The notes: generated by a model not told the origin, from the letters alone. Counted from the first letter of the stretch, positions 1 to 8,423 are shown. The stretch is 64,000 bases of DNA from Irregularibacter muris (GCF_024622505.1 NZ_JANKAS010000001.1:394808-458807); one strand, 5' to 3'. Numbers and translations: made by a program.

Positions 1-1
1 A

Positions 2-262
2 AGCAGATTAAATGTAGTGGTAGAGCGATATCCAGAATTAAAATCCAATGAAAACTTTATTCGTCTACAGGATGAATTGGCAGGTACAGAAAATAGAATT
101 ACTGTGGCTAGAAGGGATTATAATGAGTCTGCAAGGGTATTTAATAGTAAGATAAGGAGATTCCCAACAAATATTTTTGCGGGTATGCTAGGCTTTGAAA
201 GAAGAGAATATTTTGAGATAGCAGAGCAAGACAAAGAAGTTCCAGAAGTAAATTTCCAATAG
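2..262 (+). CDS. lemA: LemA family protein, C-terminal part
   Basis: The frame is open from the left edge of the window and ends at 262, so only about the last 86 residues are present. The segment ENRITVARRDYNESARVFN followed by RRFPTNIFAGMLGF is the conserved C-terminal helical part of LemA proteins, which are anchored by an N-terminal membrane segment (outside this window) and expose a helical bundle. Their biochemical role is not settled. The gene is followed after 10 bases by a TPM-domain gene, a pairing that is common in bacteria and suggests a shared envelope function. The GTG at 17 is internal, not a start. Confidence 0.9.
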   Translation, partial: SRLNVVVERYPELKSNENFIRLQDELAGTENRITVARRDYNESARVFNSKIRRFPTNIFAGMLGFERREYFEIAEQDKEVPEVNFQ

Positions 263-272
263 GAGGGAAAGG

Positions 273-1064
273 ATGAAAACACAAAGAGTAAAAAGGATAC
301 TCTTACCTATTCTCTTTAGTTTATTATTGGTATTTGTCTTCATTCCCTTTAGTCAAACCCAGGCATTAGCAAATCTCCCATCACCTACCCAAGAATTTTA
401 TGTATATGATGAGGCCAATATTATTGATGGCCAGGTGGCCCAGTATATTGTTCAAACAAATGAAGAACTTTTTAGACAGACAGGGGCACAGGTTGTGGTG
501 GCTGTAATAAATTCTCTTGAAGGAGAGAATTTAGATGAATATAGTAATCAATTATATCGCCATTGGGGTATTGGTGATGCCCAAAAAAATAATGGAGTAT
601 TGTTATTAGTGGCCTTAGAGGAAAGAATGGTTAGGATTGAGGTAGGCTATGGTTTGGAGGGGGCTATTCCTGATGGAAGAGCGGGAGAAATCAGGGATAG
701 ATATATCCTTCCAAACTTTCAACAACAACAATATAGTCAAGGAATTCTCCAGGGTTTTCAAGGGATTATAAATTTAGTGCAAGAAGAGTATCAAGTAGAT
801 ATTACCCCTCAGGAATCTCCCTATATTGAAGAACAGCAGGAACCCCAAGAGGCAAGACAGGGACTAGGGATAATTCAAAAAATAATTATTGCTATAGTCA
901 TTTTGGTCTTTATCTTTATAGATTTTACTTTTTTCGGTGGCATGATCACTTTCTCTCTTTTTCGTGGTGCATCAAGAGGTGGATTTGGAGGAGGTAGAGG
1001 CCAAGGCGGAAATCGTGGCGGAGGTGGTTCCTCTGGTGGCGGAGGTGCCAGTGGAGGTTGGTAG
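273..1064 (+). CDS. TPM-domain (YgcG-like) membrane-anchored protein
   Basis: The 263-residue protein starts with a signal peptide (residues 1 to about 34, hydrophobic core after KTQRVKR). A TPM domain covers about 40-180, with the typical YVYDEANIID start and a central RIEVGYGLEGAIPDG. A membrane segment lies near 200-228 and a Gly/Ser-rich tail (233-263) ends in GGGGASGGW. This layout matches the YgcG/TPM family, linked to photosystem repair in plants and of unclear function in bacteria. An AGGAGGG ribosome site sits just upstream of ATG 273. It follows lemA by 10 bases and probably shares its transcript. Confidence 0.88.
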   Translation: MKTQRVKRILLPILFSLLLVFVFIPFSQTQALANLPSPTQEFYVYDEANIIDGQVAQYIVQTNEELFRQTGAQVVVAVINSLEGENLDEYSNQLYRHWGIGDAQKNNGVLLLVALEERMVRIEVGYGLEGAIPDGRAGEIRDRYILPNFQQQQYSQGILQGFQGIINLVQEEYQVDITPQESPYIEEQQEPQEARQGLGIIQKIIIAIVILVFIFIDFTFFGGMITFSLFRGASRGGFGGGRGQGGNRGGGGSSGGGGASGGW

Positions 1065-1075
1065 ACTAAAGTAAG

Positions 1076-1105
1076 AAGAGGACTTGTGACTTTATTTGTC
1101 CTCTT
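1076..1105 (+). terminator. Stem-loop after lemA-TPM operon
   Basis: AAGAGGAC and GTCCTCTT form an 8-bp stem around a 14-base loop directly after the TPM gene. No clean U tract follows, so it may be a weak terminator or an RNA-stabilising end. Confidence 0.5.
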
Positions 1106-1153
1106 ATGTGATCATATCAGTTATAAATAGGTTGTAAAAAGCGGGGGAAGACA

Positions 1154-2833
1154 ATGGATAAAATATGGAATATTATTGGGAGTAGGGAAAAAGGTCAATC
1201 ACTAGTGGAGAATATTTTGGTTGCAAAGGGGATTAGCGACCCCGAGGAAAGAAAAGAATTTTTAAGTGACAAGCCTCAAAAAACTTATAATCCCTTATCC
1301 ATAAAAAACATGGATAAAGCAGTAGAAAAAATTATAGAACACTTAGATAAGAAAAGCAAAGTAATTATATTTGGGGATTATGATGTAGATGGAGTAACCT
1401 CCACAGCACTTTTGGTTGAATTTTTTAATACTTTTACAGACAAGATAGACTATTATATACCCAATAGATTTTCTGAAGGCTATGGGTTAAATAAAGAGGC
1501 TCTTTTGTATATAAAAGAAGAAATGCAAGGAGAACTTGTTATTACAGTAGATAATGGTGTAAGTTGCTATGAGGAGATAAAATATGCCCAAGAAATAGGG
1601 TTGGATATTATTGTGACGGATCACCATAATCCGCCGGAGAAATTGCCCTCCTGCATTTTAGTAAACGTAAAACAGGAGGGGGATAGCTATCCCTTTAAAG
1701 AGTTATGTGGCTGTGGAGTTGCCTTCAAGTTAGCACAGGCCCTCCAACGGGCATTAAGTTTACCTAAAAATGTACTGTCCCATGCCTTAGATTTAGTTAC
1801 CCTTGCTACCATATCTGATCTAGTTCCTTTAATAGATGAAAATAGAACCATGGTAAAGTATGGTTTAAAGATAATCAATTCAAATAAAAGATTAGGGTTA
1901 TCTGTATTAAGAGAGATAGCAGGCCTTAAAAATAAGGAAATTAATGCAGGCAGGATTGGCTTTACCATAGGACCATGTTTTAATGCAGCTGGACGCCTAG
2001 AGGATGCTAAATTAGGTGTCCAACTGCTTTTAGAAAAAAACAAGGTGAAGGCTCAAGAAATAGCCATTAAGCTCCATGGATTAAATAGCGAGAGACAAAG
2101 AATACAAAATGAGGGAGAGAAGATTTGTAAGGAAATGGTAGAGCAAAAATATCTAGATTCTGATTTTCTGGTATTGAGGGTGGACAAGGTTTCTGAAGGA
2201 GTCATTGGTATTATTGCAGGGAAAATAAAGGAGTTGTTCTACAAACCTACCTTGGTGGTTACAAAAGGAGAAGAGGGTTATTTAAAAGGTAGTGGAAGAA
2301 GTATAAGAGGGATAAATATATATGAGGAAATGAAAAAGGTGTCGGATTTATTTATTGGATTTGGTGGGCATGAAATGGCCTGCGGTTTTTCTATAGAAGA
2401 GGATAAATTAGAGGAATTAAGAAAGAGATTAAATGATCGTGCTAGGGCTATTAAAGAGAAAGCCCCTGACGTCTTTGTCCCTAAGGTGGATATTATTACC
2501 GAGATGCAGGCCCAGGAGTTAAATGTAGAATTGGTAAAAGAAATCTCAAAACTGGAACCCTATGGAATGGGCAATCCAAAACCCCTTTTTATTCTTAGAG
2601 ATATTCAAGTAAATAGTAGTTGGACGAAAGCTTGTGGTAGTGACAAAACCCATTTAAAATTTAGTGGGAAAAAAGACGAAATTTTTTTGAGCGGGATAGG
2701 ATTTTCTTTAGCCTCAAGATATCAACATTTGGGTATGCCCAATATTTTAGATGCAGCTTTTTGTGTAGAAATTAATGAATACAATGGCAAGATTACTCCT
2801 CAGATGGTAATCGAAGATATTCGTGTAGGATAA
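1154..2833 (+). CDS. recJ: Single-stranded-DNA-specific exonuclease RecJ
   Basis: RecJ is a 5'-3' single-strand DNA exonuclease of the DHH phosphoesterase superfamily that acts in recombination and repair. The 559-residue protein carries the metal-binding motif FGDYDVDGVTSTALL (near 73-87), the DHH motif VTDHHNP (about 154-160), the later GPCFNAAGRL motif, and the DHHA1 signature GRSIRGINIYE with FGGHEMACGFS. The last 100 or so residues look like the RecJ OB-fold. Length fits the family. The start ATG 1154 follows a GGGGGAAG ribosome site. No terminator separates it from msrA 70 bases downstream. Confidence 0.96.
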   Translation: MDKIWNIIGSREKGQSLVENILVAKGISDPEERKEFLSDKPQKTYNPLSIKNMDKAVEKIIEHLDKKSKVIIFGDYDVDGVTSTALLVEFFNTFTDKIDYYIPNRFSEGYGLNKEALLYIKEEMQGELVITVDNGVSCYEEIKYAQEIGLDIIVTDHHNPPEKLPSCILVNVKQEGDSYPFKELCGCGVAFKLAQALQRALSLPKNVLSHALDLVTLATISDLVPLIDENRTMVKYGLKIINSNKRLGLSVLREIAGLKNKEINAGRIGFTIGPCFNAAGRLEDAKLGVQLLLEKNKVKAQEIAIKLHGLNSERQRIQNEGEKICKEMVEQKYLDSDFLVLRVDKVSEGVIGIIAGKIKELFYKPTLVVTKGEEGYLKGSGRSIRGINIYEEMKKVSDLFIGFGGHEMACGFSIEEDKLEELRKRLNDRARAIKEKAPDVFVPKVDIITEMQAQELNVELVKEISKLEPYGMGNPKPLFILRDIQVNSSWTKACGSDKTHLKFSGKKDEIFLSGIGFSLASRYQHLGMPNILDAAFCVEINEYNGKITPQMVIEDIRVG

Positions 2834-2903
2834 GCCATAAATGGGAATAATCCAATAGTAGGGTATAAAATAACAGAAATAAAGTAAATAAGGAGGGATA
2901 TTC

Positions 2904-3365
2904 GTGCGATTGGCAACCTTTGGGGCAGGATGATTCTGGGGAAGTGAGGCACTTTTTAGAAAAGTGCCAGGAGTAGTAGGGACCCAAGTTGGGTATGAAG
3001 GAGGAAGTTTGGAAGATCCTACCTATGAAGATGTTTGCAGTAATAAAACTGGACATGCTGAAGTAGTGCAGATAGAGTACAATCCACAAGAAGTCTCTTA
3101 TGGTAAATTGTTGGATATTTTTTGGGATAATCATAATCCCACTACTCTAAACAGCCAAGGAGCAGATAGGGGAACGCAATATAGGTCTGTGATATTTTAT
3201 CACAACGAAGAACAAAAAAAAGAAGCCTTAGATTCTAAGAAAAAACTTGAAGAAAGTGGAAGATATAAAAATCCTATAGTCACCCAAATTATACCCGCTG
3301 AAACTTTTTATAGGGCTGAAGAATACCACCAACAATTTTATGAGAGAAAAGGCATAAGAATATAA
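2904..3365 (+). CDS. msrA: Selenocysteine-containing peptide methionine sulfoxide reductase MsrA
   Basis: MsrA reduces methionine-S-sulfoxide in proteins. Read from GTG 2904 (AGGAGGG six bases upstream), the frame gives VRLATFGAG, then UGA at 2931-2933, then [21 protein letters not shown]. The family motif is GAGCFWG, so the UGA replaces exactly the catalytic cysteine and must be read as selenocysteine (residue 10 of 153). Homology is continuous on both sides of the codon, and a SECIS-like hairpin follows. The tail [14 protein letters not shown] is typical, and no C-terminal resolving cysteine is present; the only Cys is in [15 protein letters not shown]. Ordinary ORF calling would wrongly start it at GTG 2964 and lose the active site. 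Selenocysteine MsrA is known from Alkaliphilus oremlandii. Confidence 0.93.
2934..2968 (+). promoter_or_regulatory. Bacterial SECIS element in msrA
   Basis: Just after the UGA (2931-2933), GGCACTTTT (2948-2956) pairs perfectly with AAAAGTGCC (2960-2968) around the loop TAG. The apical G lies 26 bases after the UGA, within the window known for bacterial SECIS hairpins that recruit SelB with tRNA-Sec. Placement inside the coding region directly downstream of the codon is the bacterial arrangement. SelB binding is inferred. Confidence 0.85.
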
Positions 3366-3421
3366 TATTTCCAATAATGAAAGACCATTTACAATGGTCT
3401 TTCATTATTGGAAATATTATA
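3361..3421 (+). terminator. 28-bp perfect hairpin at the msrA 3' end
   Basis: Bases 3361-3388 are an exact inverted complement of 3394-3421, with a 5-base loop. The msrA stop codon lies inside the left arm. There is no U tract, so it is an unusual terminator and may instead be an insertion-derived palindrome or an RNA-stability element. Confidence 0.6.
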
Positions 3422-3462
3422 GAAGAAGAATAAAACAGTAGGTTAACTTTATATTTTTTACA

Positions 3463-3658
3463 AAAATTAACTCGTTGTGCTCGTTAAATGGAGAGTTTGC
3501 TTTGTGCAGAGGTTTAGAGTTTGTTAATGCAGCCGAAAGCGTTTTAAATCAAGTGTTTGAGCGTAGCGAGTTTTTGATACTGCTGAAGGCAAATTTACAA
3601 ACTCTTGACCTTGGAACATGAGAAAATCGAAATTTAACTAGCACAACGGATAAAATTA
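3463..3658. repeat. MITE-like nested palindromic element
   Basis: Arms 3473-3489 and 3632-3648 are inverted complements with one mismatch in 17. Inside them AGAGTTTGTTAA (3516-3527) faces TTTACAAACTCT (3594-3605) with one mismatch, and a central stem has ATCAA and TTGAT flanking GAGCGTAGCGAG. The seven-base AAAATTA occurs directly at both edges (3463-3469, 3652-3658) and could be a target duplication. There is no open frame of note. This fills most of the msrA-TraB gap. It could also be a structured RNA; I recognise no named family. Confidence 0.5.
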
Positions 3659-3775
3659 TTATTATGGCTATGCCTTTTTCTTTATTTTTGTTCAAAAGTC
3701 ATATAGAATAAGTTTATGATTAAAAAATGGACCGTACTTTAGAAAGTATGACAGCCGGAAAGGTAAGGTGATTGT

Positions 3776-4948
3776 GTGGCAGGAGAAAATCTTCACCGCA
3801 TGAATATAAATGGAAAAGAAATTATGCTAATAGGAACAGCCCATGTATCTAAACAAAGCGCAGAAGAGGTAAAGAAAATCATACAAGAGGAACAACCTGA
3901 TTCGGTTTGTATAGAATTAGATGAAGCGAGATACAAATCTATTTCAGAGGGCAATAAGTGGAAGAACATGGATATCATTAAGATAATAAAAGAAAAAAGA
4001 GCGACTTTATTATTAATGAATTTAATTATGTCTACTTATCAGAAGAAAATGGCGAATCAATTTGGGATTGAACCCGGTCAAGAAATGATACAAGGTATAG
4101 AGTCTGCCCGAGAAATTGATGCCCAGCTAGTGTTAGCTGATAGAAATATTCAAATTACTTTTTCCCGTATTTGGAATGGTGTAGGTCTATGGGGAAAGAT
4201 TAAATTATTATTTTCCATTGTCTTTAGTATCTTTAGTGATGAGGAAATTAGTGAAGAAGATTTGGAAAAAATGAAAACCGAGGATATGTTGAATTCAGCG
4301 TTAAATGAACTTTCCAGCAGTTTCCCTAGATTAAAAAAGTATTTGGTAGATGAAAGGGATCAATACCTGGCGCAAAAAATCAAAGATGCACCCGGAGAAA
4401 AAATTGTTGCCGTTTTAGGTGCTGCTCATATCCCCGGAATTAAAAAAGAGATAAATAATCATCATGATTTAGAAGTTTTATCCGCAAAACCACCAAAGTC
4501 AAAGGCAACACAGATTGTAGGCTGGATAATCCCTGTAATGATTATTACATTAATTATTTCTACTTTCACAATGGATGCACCCACAGGAAAGGATCAGTTG
4601 GTGAGCTGGATATTATGGAATGGAATATTGTCTTCTCTTGGGGCTGCTTTAGCTTTTGGCCATGTTTTTTCTATTCTAACAGCCTTTATTGCGGCACCAA
4701 TAACTTCTTTAAATCCTTTATTGGCAGCGGGATGGTTTGCTGGGCTGACCGAGGCCTATTTAAGAAGACCTAATGTAGAAGATTTTGAAAACCTGGCACA
4801 AGATATATTCTCCTTTAAAGGATTTTGGAAAAATAGAGTGACCAGAATACTACTCGTAGTTATGCTGGCCAATCTAGGGAGTGTAATTGGTACTTGGATT
4901 GGTGGAGCGGATGTTATTCGCATGTTTATTAGAGCTATAGGCAAATAA
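3776..4948 (+). CDS. TraB/PrgY family membrane protein
   Basis: This 390-residue protein belongs to the TraB/PrgY family (TIKI-like fold; PrgY blocks pheromone activity in enterococci, most bacterial members have unknown function). The N-terminal domain carries the family's metal-type motifs GTAHVS (20-25), PDSVCIELDEARY (41-53) and GAAHIPGI (215-222). The C-terminal third has several membrane segments, starting IVGWIIPVMIITLII and ending near LLVVMLANLGSVIGTWIGG, as in archaeal and bacterial TraB proteins. The GTG start at 3776 has GGTAAGGTG upstream; ATG 3800 is possible but would clip the conserved start. It is a single-gene unit with its own terminator. Confidence 0.88.
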   Translation: MAGENLHRMNINGKEIMLIGTAHVSKQSAEEVKKIIQEEQPDSVCIELDEARYKSISEGNKWKNMDIIKIIKEKRATLLLMNLIMSTYQKKMANQFGIEPGQEMIQGIESAREIDAQLVLADRNIQITFSRIWNGVGLWGKIKLLFSIVFSIFSDEEISEEDLEKMKTEDMLNSALNELSSSFPRLKKYLVDERDQYLAQKIKDAPGEKIVAVLGAAHIPGIKKEINNHHDLEVLSAKPPKSKATQIVGWIIPVMIITLIISTFTMDAPTGKDQLVSWILWNGILSSLGAALAFGHVFSILTAFIAAPITSLNPLLAAGWFAGLTEAYLRRPNVEDFENLAQDIFSFKGFWKNRVTRILLVVMLANLGSVIGTWIGGADVIRMFIRAIGK

Positions 4949-4951
4949 AAA

Positions 4952-4989
4952 AATGCCGGGGGAGGAGAGTATCCCGGCATTCTTTTTTA
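4952..4989 (+). terminator. Intrinsic terminator after TraB-family gene
   Basis: AATGCCGGG pairs with CCCGGCATT around a short purine loop and is followed by CTTTTTTAT. Confidence 0.9.
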
Positions 4990-5154
4990 TTTATGGGGTT
5001 TTGTGTGAAATGAATGAATGCTTTCATCTCTACTATCAAATGATTACGGGAGGAGAGTAGTTGTGCTTATTGCTTAATATTTTCGGTGATAGGAATAAAG
5101 AAGAAAATACTTATTCTATAAGCACAATACAAAACAATGAAAAATGTAATCAAT

Positions 5155-5169
5155 TGATAATAATTATCG
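5155..5169. promoter_or_regulatory. Fur-box-like operator in a 414-base gap (4990-5403)
   Basis: TGATAAT-A-ATTATCG matches the Firmicutes 7-1-7 Fur consensus TGATAATNATTATCA with one mismatch. A TATAAT follows at 5182-5187. Iron-responsive control is inferred. No intact gene lies between the site and the aminotransferase at 5404. A short frame around 5250-5330 (containing RPLGEVHLGY) has no start and is unassigned. The rest of the gap shows nothing I can name. Confidence 0.5.
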
Positions 5170-5403
5170 TTTACTTATTTATATAATATATGGGTTATTA
5201 ACAAATGTCAAGGTTTTTTTGAAAAATAAAATGTTTATTATATAGAATCTACATTTACTCGTCCATTAGGCGAAGTGCATTTAGGTTACCCGTCTCATCA
5301 TAAATATTGTTTTTTATTGGTAGTATGGGCTAAAAAGAGATATAATATTTTTAGTAAAGGGTTATTTAAATAGAGTATATGGCGATTAAAGGAGGCAAAG
5401 CAG

Positions 5404-6261
5404 GTGAAAAAAGAAGCTGTTTTGGATTATTTTATTTGGAATTCTGAACTGGTTTCTACCGAAAAAATGAGTATATTTGATGAAATAAGCCCTCAGTCTG
5501 TTTATGAAGTGATGAAGGTGGTTGAAGGTATACCTTTATTTTTTGGAGAACATATGGATAGGATGCATAAATCTCTAAAGGCCTTGGGAATAAAATTAAG
5601 TAAATCCAAGGATGAAATATTATATGAAATTACAAGATTAGTAGAAAAGAACAATTGTCGCTCTATTAATGTAAAACTGGTTTATGATAAAGGTAAAAGT
5701 GGAAAACCCCATTTCTTAACATATTTTATTAAAGGGGAATTCCCACAAGAGTCTGCCTACAATGAGGGGGTTCATACCATACTTTTTCATGGGGAAAGGG
5801 AAACCCCCAATATTAAAACCCTAGGTGGATCTTTTAAAGAACAGGTACAAAAAGCCCGAGAAAGAGAAGGGGCATACGAGGCATTATTGACAGATAAAGA
5901 GGGCAATATTGCTGAGGGAAGTAGATCAAATGTGTTTTTTATTAAAGAAGATGGACTATATACTCCCCCTGGTAAAAATGTGCTGTTAGGTGTAACTAGA
6001 ACCCATGTTATGAGACTTTGTGAACAATTGGGAATTATGGTCAAAGAAGAATTAATCAATAAATCTGAATTGGAACATTTATTGGGAGCTTTTATTACGG
6101 GAACCACTGTTGATGTTTTGCCTGTTGGATCAATTGATGATATACAATTATCTACTATGGAAAATCAACAGATGAAAACCCTTATTAAAGCTTATAATGA
6201 GGAAATGAAGAGGGATATACAAAAAACTAAAGTAATCTTACAAGAAAAAAATTTTTTATAA
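5404..6261 (+). CDS. Class IV PLP-dependent aminotransferase / aminodeoxychorismate lyase-like
   Basis: The 285-residue protein is a fold-type IV PLP enzyme. The expected Schiff-base lysine is K138 (IKTLGGSF), followed by the family signature EALLTDKEGNIAEGSRSNVF and LYTPPGKNVLLGVTR. ADC lyase (PabC), branched-chain and D-amino acid aminotransferases share this fold. The short length and lack of a branched-chain signature favour PabC or a generic aminotransferase. No pabA or pabB lies nearby, so the substrate cannot be fixed. The GTG start 5404 has AAAGGAGG upstream. The next gene follows 37 bases later. Confidence 0.8.
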   Translation: MKKEAVLDYFIWNSELVSTEKMSIFDEISPQSVYEVMKVVEGIPLFFGEHMDRMHKSLKALGIKLSKSKDEILYEITRLVEKNNCRSINVKLVYDKGKSGKPHFLTYFIKGEFPQESAYNEGVHTILFHGERETPNIKTLGGSFKEQVQKAREREGAYEALLTDKEGNIAEGSRSNVFFIKEDGLYTPPGKNVLLGVTRTHVMRLCEQLGIMVKEELINKSELEHLLGAFITGTTVDVLPVGSIDDIQLSTMENQQMKTLIKAYNEEMKRDIQKTKVILQEKNFL

Positions 6262-6298
6262 ATTGCTGTATAAAGAATAAATATTAGAGGTGATAATT

Positions 6299-7273
6299 TT
6301 GAAAAAAGTAAGGGTAGAAGAGGCAATAGGGATGATTATTCCTCACGATATGACCCGTATTGTACCTGGTGAATTTAAGGGAGCAGCTTTTAAAAAGGGG
6401 CATGTCATAAGGGAAGAAGATATTCCTTTATTAAAAAGCATGGGCAAGGAACATATTTATACATTGGAGATTCCAGAAGGCCATCTTCATGAAATGGAAG
6501 GAGCCCAGAGGTTAGCAGAGACCATAATAGGAGAGCATCTTATCTTGGATGACCCAAGGGAAGGAAAGGTAAATATACGCTCAGATAGTAAAGGTATTTT
6601 AAAGATCAATGTAGATGCTTTAATGGATATTAATTCTATTGACCAGATCACTGTGGCCACCAAAATAAATAATAGTGCGGTAGATATAAATACACTTGTA
6701 GCGGGAGCTAAAATAACACCCCTAACTATTGATAAGAAAAAACTTAATCAAGTAGAAAATATTGTAGCCAGCAAAGGAAATATTTTAAATATATGGCCTT
6801 TTCAAAATTTGAAAATAGGATGTATTATTACAGGCAATGAAGTTTATCATGGTACAATAGAAGATAAATTTGAAGAAGTATTCAGAAGAAAGGTAAGGGA
6901 ATATGCAGGGGAAATTATTGATGTTGTTTTTGTACCCGATGATTCTAATAAGATTTGTGAGGCAGTGCTACAATTGAAAGCCTCTGGTGTAGACCTGATT
7001 TTTACTAGTGGAGGAATGTCAGTAGATCCCGATGATGTTACCCCTGAGGGAGTACAACGAGCAGGAGCCAACTTAATTAGTTATGGTTCGCCAGTATTTC
7101 CGGGAGCTATGTTTATGCTGGCATATTTGGGAGACATTGCTATTTTAGGCATTCCAGCAGCTGCAATATTCCATGATAGAACTGCTTTAGATCATACTTT
7201 CCCAAGAATATTAGTGGGGGAGAAATTAACAGCTGGAGACATAGCCGCCTTGGGTCATGGAGGACTATTATAA
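6299..7273 (+). CDS. MoaB/Mog-domain (molybdopterin-binding) protein
   Basis: The protein begins KKVRVEEAIGMIIPHDMTRI, the usual start of a clostridial family with an N-terminal MoeA-like region and a MoaB/Mog (MoCF-biosynthesis) domain. The latter includes GCIITGNEVYHG (about 174-185) and FTSGGMSVDPDDVTPEGV (about 235-252), the pterin-binding TSGG loop. It is expected to act in molybdenum cofactor handling. I choose TTG 6299 because AGAGG lies eight bases upstream; GTG 6290 overlaps that site. About 324 residues. No other cofactor genes adjoin it. A short palindrome CCACTTTATAAAGTGG follows at 7276-7291. Confidence 0.82.
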   Translation: MKKVRVEEAIGMIIPHDMTRIVPGEFKGAAFKKGHVIREEDIPLLKSMGKEHIYTLEIPEGHLHEMEGAQRLAETIIGEHLILDDPREGKVNIRSDSKGILKINVDALMDINSIDQITVATKINNSAVDINTLVAGAKITPLTIDKKKLNQVENIVASKGNILNIWPFQNLKIGCIITGNEVYHGTIEDKFEEVFRRKVREYAGEIIDVVFVPDDSNKICEAVLQLKASGVDLIFTSGGMSVDPDDVTPEGVQRAGANLISYGSPVFPGAMFMLAYLGDIAILGIPAAAIFHDRTALDHTFPRILVGEKLTAGDIAALGHGGLL

Positions 7274-7336
7274 AACCACTTTATAAAGTGGCCAGAGAGA
7301 GCAAATTTCAAGATAAATATCATTAATATTTGATAG

Positions 7337-7450
7337 CGTGGTAGAAAAAAGAGAGGATATCTAACTTTTGATGGAGTATATTTTACTGGAAGAGATGCAG
7401 AAATATTGGCCAGCAAAGTAGAAGAATATATGCAAAGCAATATGATTTAA
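7337..7450 (+). pseudogene. Possible gene remnant in a 301-base gap
   Basis: One frame reads GYLTFDGVYFTGRDAEILAS and continues KVEEYMQSNMI before a stop at about 7450. It looks protein-like, but a stop (TAG 7334) sits just upstream and there is no start codon or ribosome site. It may be the tail of a decayed gene. I do not recognise the family. The rest of 7274-7574 shows only the small palindrome at 7276-7291. Confidence 0.25.
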
Positions 7451-7574
7451 CAGGGAATGTTAATGAAATGTGGATCTTGCTTTGGGGAAAGACCATGAAG
7501 CTTGCTAGGCTAAAGCATTATTGTTTAAAATTACTAAGAAAGTGTAAAAATAATATAGAGGAGGGGATAAGATT

Positions 7575-8423
7575 ATGGCGTTTCATAAGTTAGTAGAGGA
7601 AAGAAAATCCATAAGAGAATTTAAAGAAAAAGGGTTGGAAACTACTATGATTTCACAACTCTTAGAGTATGGAAAAACCATAGATAGGCTGTGCAAGGAT
7701 GTGATGGCATCTTTCCACTTTGTAGAGGATGGGGAAAGGGTTTATCAACACCTATTGGGAAATGCAGGCTACCATGGTATGGCCATAAAAGCACCAAACT
7801 ATATTGTACTAATATCTCAAGAGGGAGAAAATGATCTTAAAAATGCAGGTTATATGATGGAACAAATGCTTTTAGAGGCATCCCGCAAGGGAATTGGGAG
7901 CTGCTGGGTGGATATTATTCATACCAATGAAAATCTAAAGAAAAATATAGGGATAGAGGAAAAAGGAGAAATCCTTGCACTGGCCGCACTGGGGTATCCT
8001 AAGAGCAATATATTTGGAACAGATACATCGGTTTCTGATCGTGGTTCCATAGAAAAGCTTGTGTATTTTAAACAATGGGATCAACCTATGAGTGTTGAAG
8101 AATTGCAGCAAAGAGGGTTAGAAGAAGTGTTTTTTTATGTGAGACACGCACCTTCTTGGGGAAATAGACAACCATGGAAGTTTATTTTAGAAGATGATAG
8201 GTTGATTCTTACAATGTTAAAAGAAGACGCCTATATTGAAAAAGAATCTATAAACAACAACCATGAATTGGATTGCGGGATTATGATGTTATACATAGAG
8301 AAAATGATGCATAACCAGGGAATAAGAGGGTATTGGCATTTAGATATAAGAGAGCTGAATAAGGAAAAACAAAAATATGGGATACCTGAAGATAGAAGGA
8401 TTATGGGATGGTTTCCACTATAA
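7575..8423 (+). CDS. Nitroreductase family protein
   Basis: The 282-residue protein has nitroreductase-fold features: the FMN-binding start LVEERKSIREFKEKG, the central stretch GYMMEQMLLEASRKGIGSC with LALAALGYPK, and a second part in which HAPSWGNRQPWKF resembles the RHAPSAMNSQPW motif of clostridial TM1586-type nitroreductases. It is likely an FMN enzyme acting with NAD(P)H; substrate unknown. GAGGAGGGG precedes ATG 7575. It is monocistronic, ended by a strong hairpin shared with the convergent gene. Confidence 0.86.
   Translation: MAFHKLVEERKSIREFKEKGLETTMISQLLEYGKTIDRLCKDVMASFHFVEDGERVYQHLLGNAGYHGMAIKAPNYIVLISQEGENDLKNAGYMMEQMLLEASRKGIGSCWVDIIHTNENLKKNIGIEEKGEILALAALGYPKSNIFGTDTSVSDRGSIEKLVYFKQWDQPMSVEELQQRGLEEVFFYVRHAPSWGNRQPWKFILEDDRLILTMLKEDAYIEKESINNNHELDCGIMMLYIEKMMHNQGIRGYWHLDIRELNKEKQKYGIPEDRRIMGWFPL

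Noticed and set aside
2904..2963. msrA as a pseudogene with a nonsense TGA and downstream restart
   Set aside because: The stop sits exactly at the catalytic cysteine position, flanking homology is intact in frame, a SECIS-like hairpin follows and the ribosome site belongs to the GTG at 2904; selenocysteine explains all of this.
5230..5340. Short frame containing RPLGEVHLGY as a remnant iron gene (feoA-like)
   Set aside because: No start codon or ribosome site and no convincing match to FeoA; left as unassigned gap.
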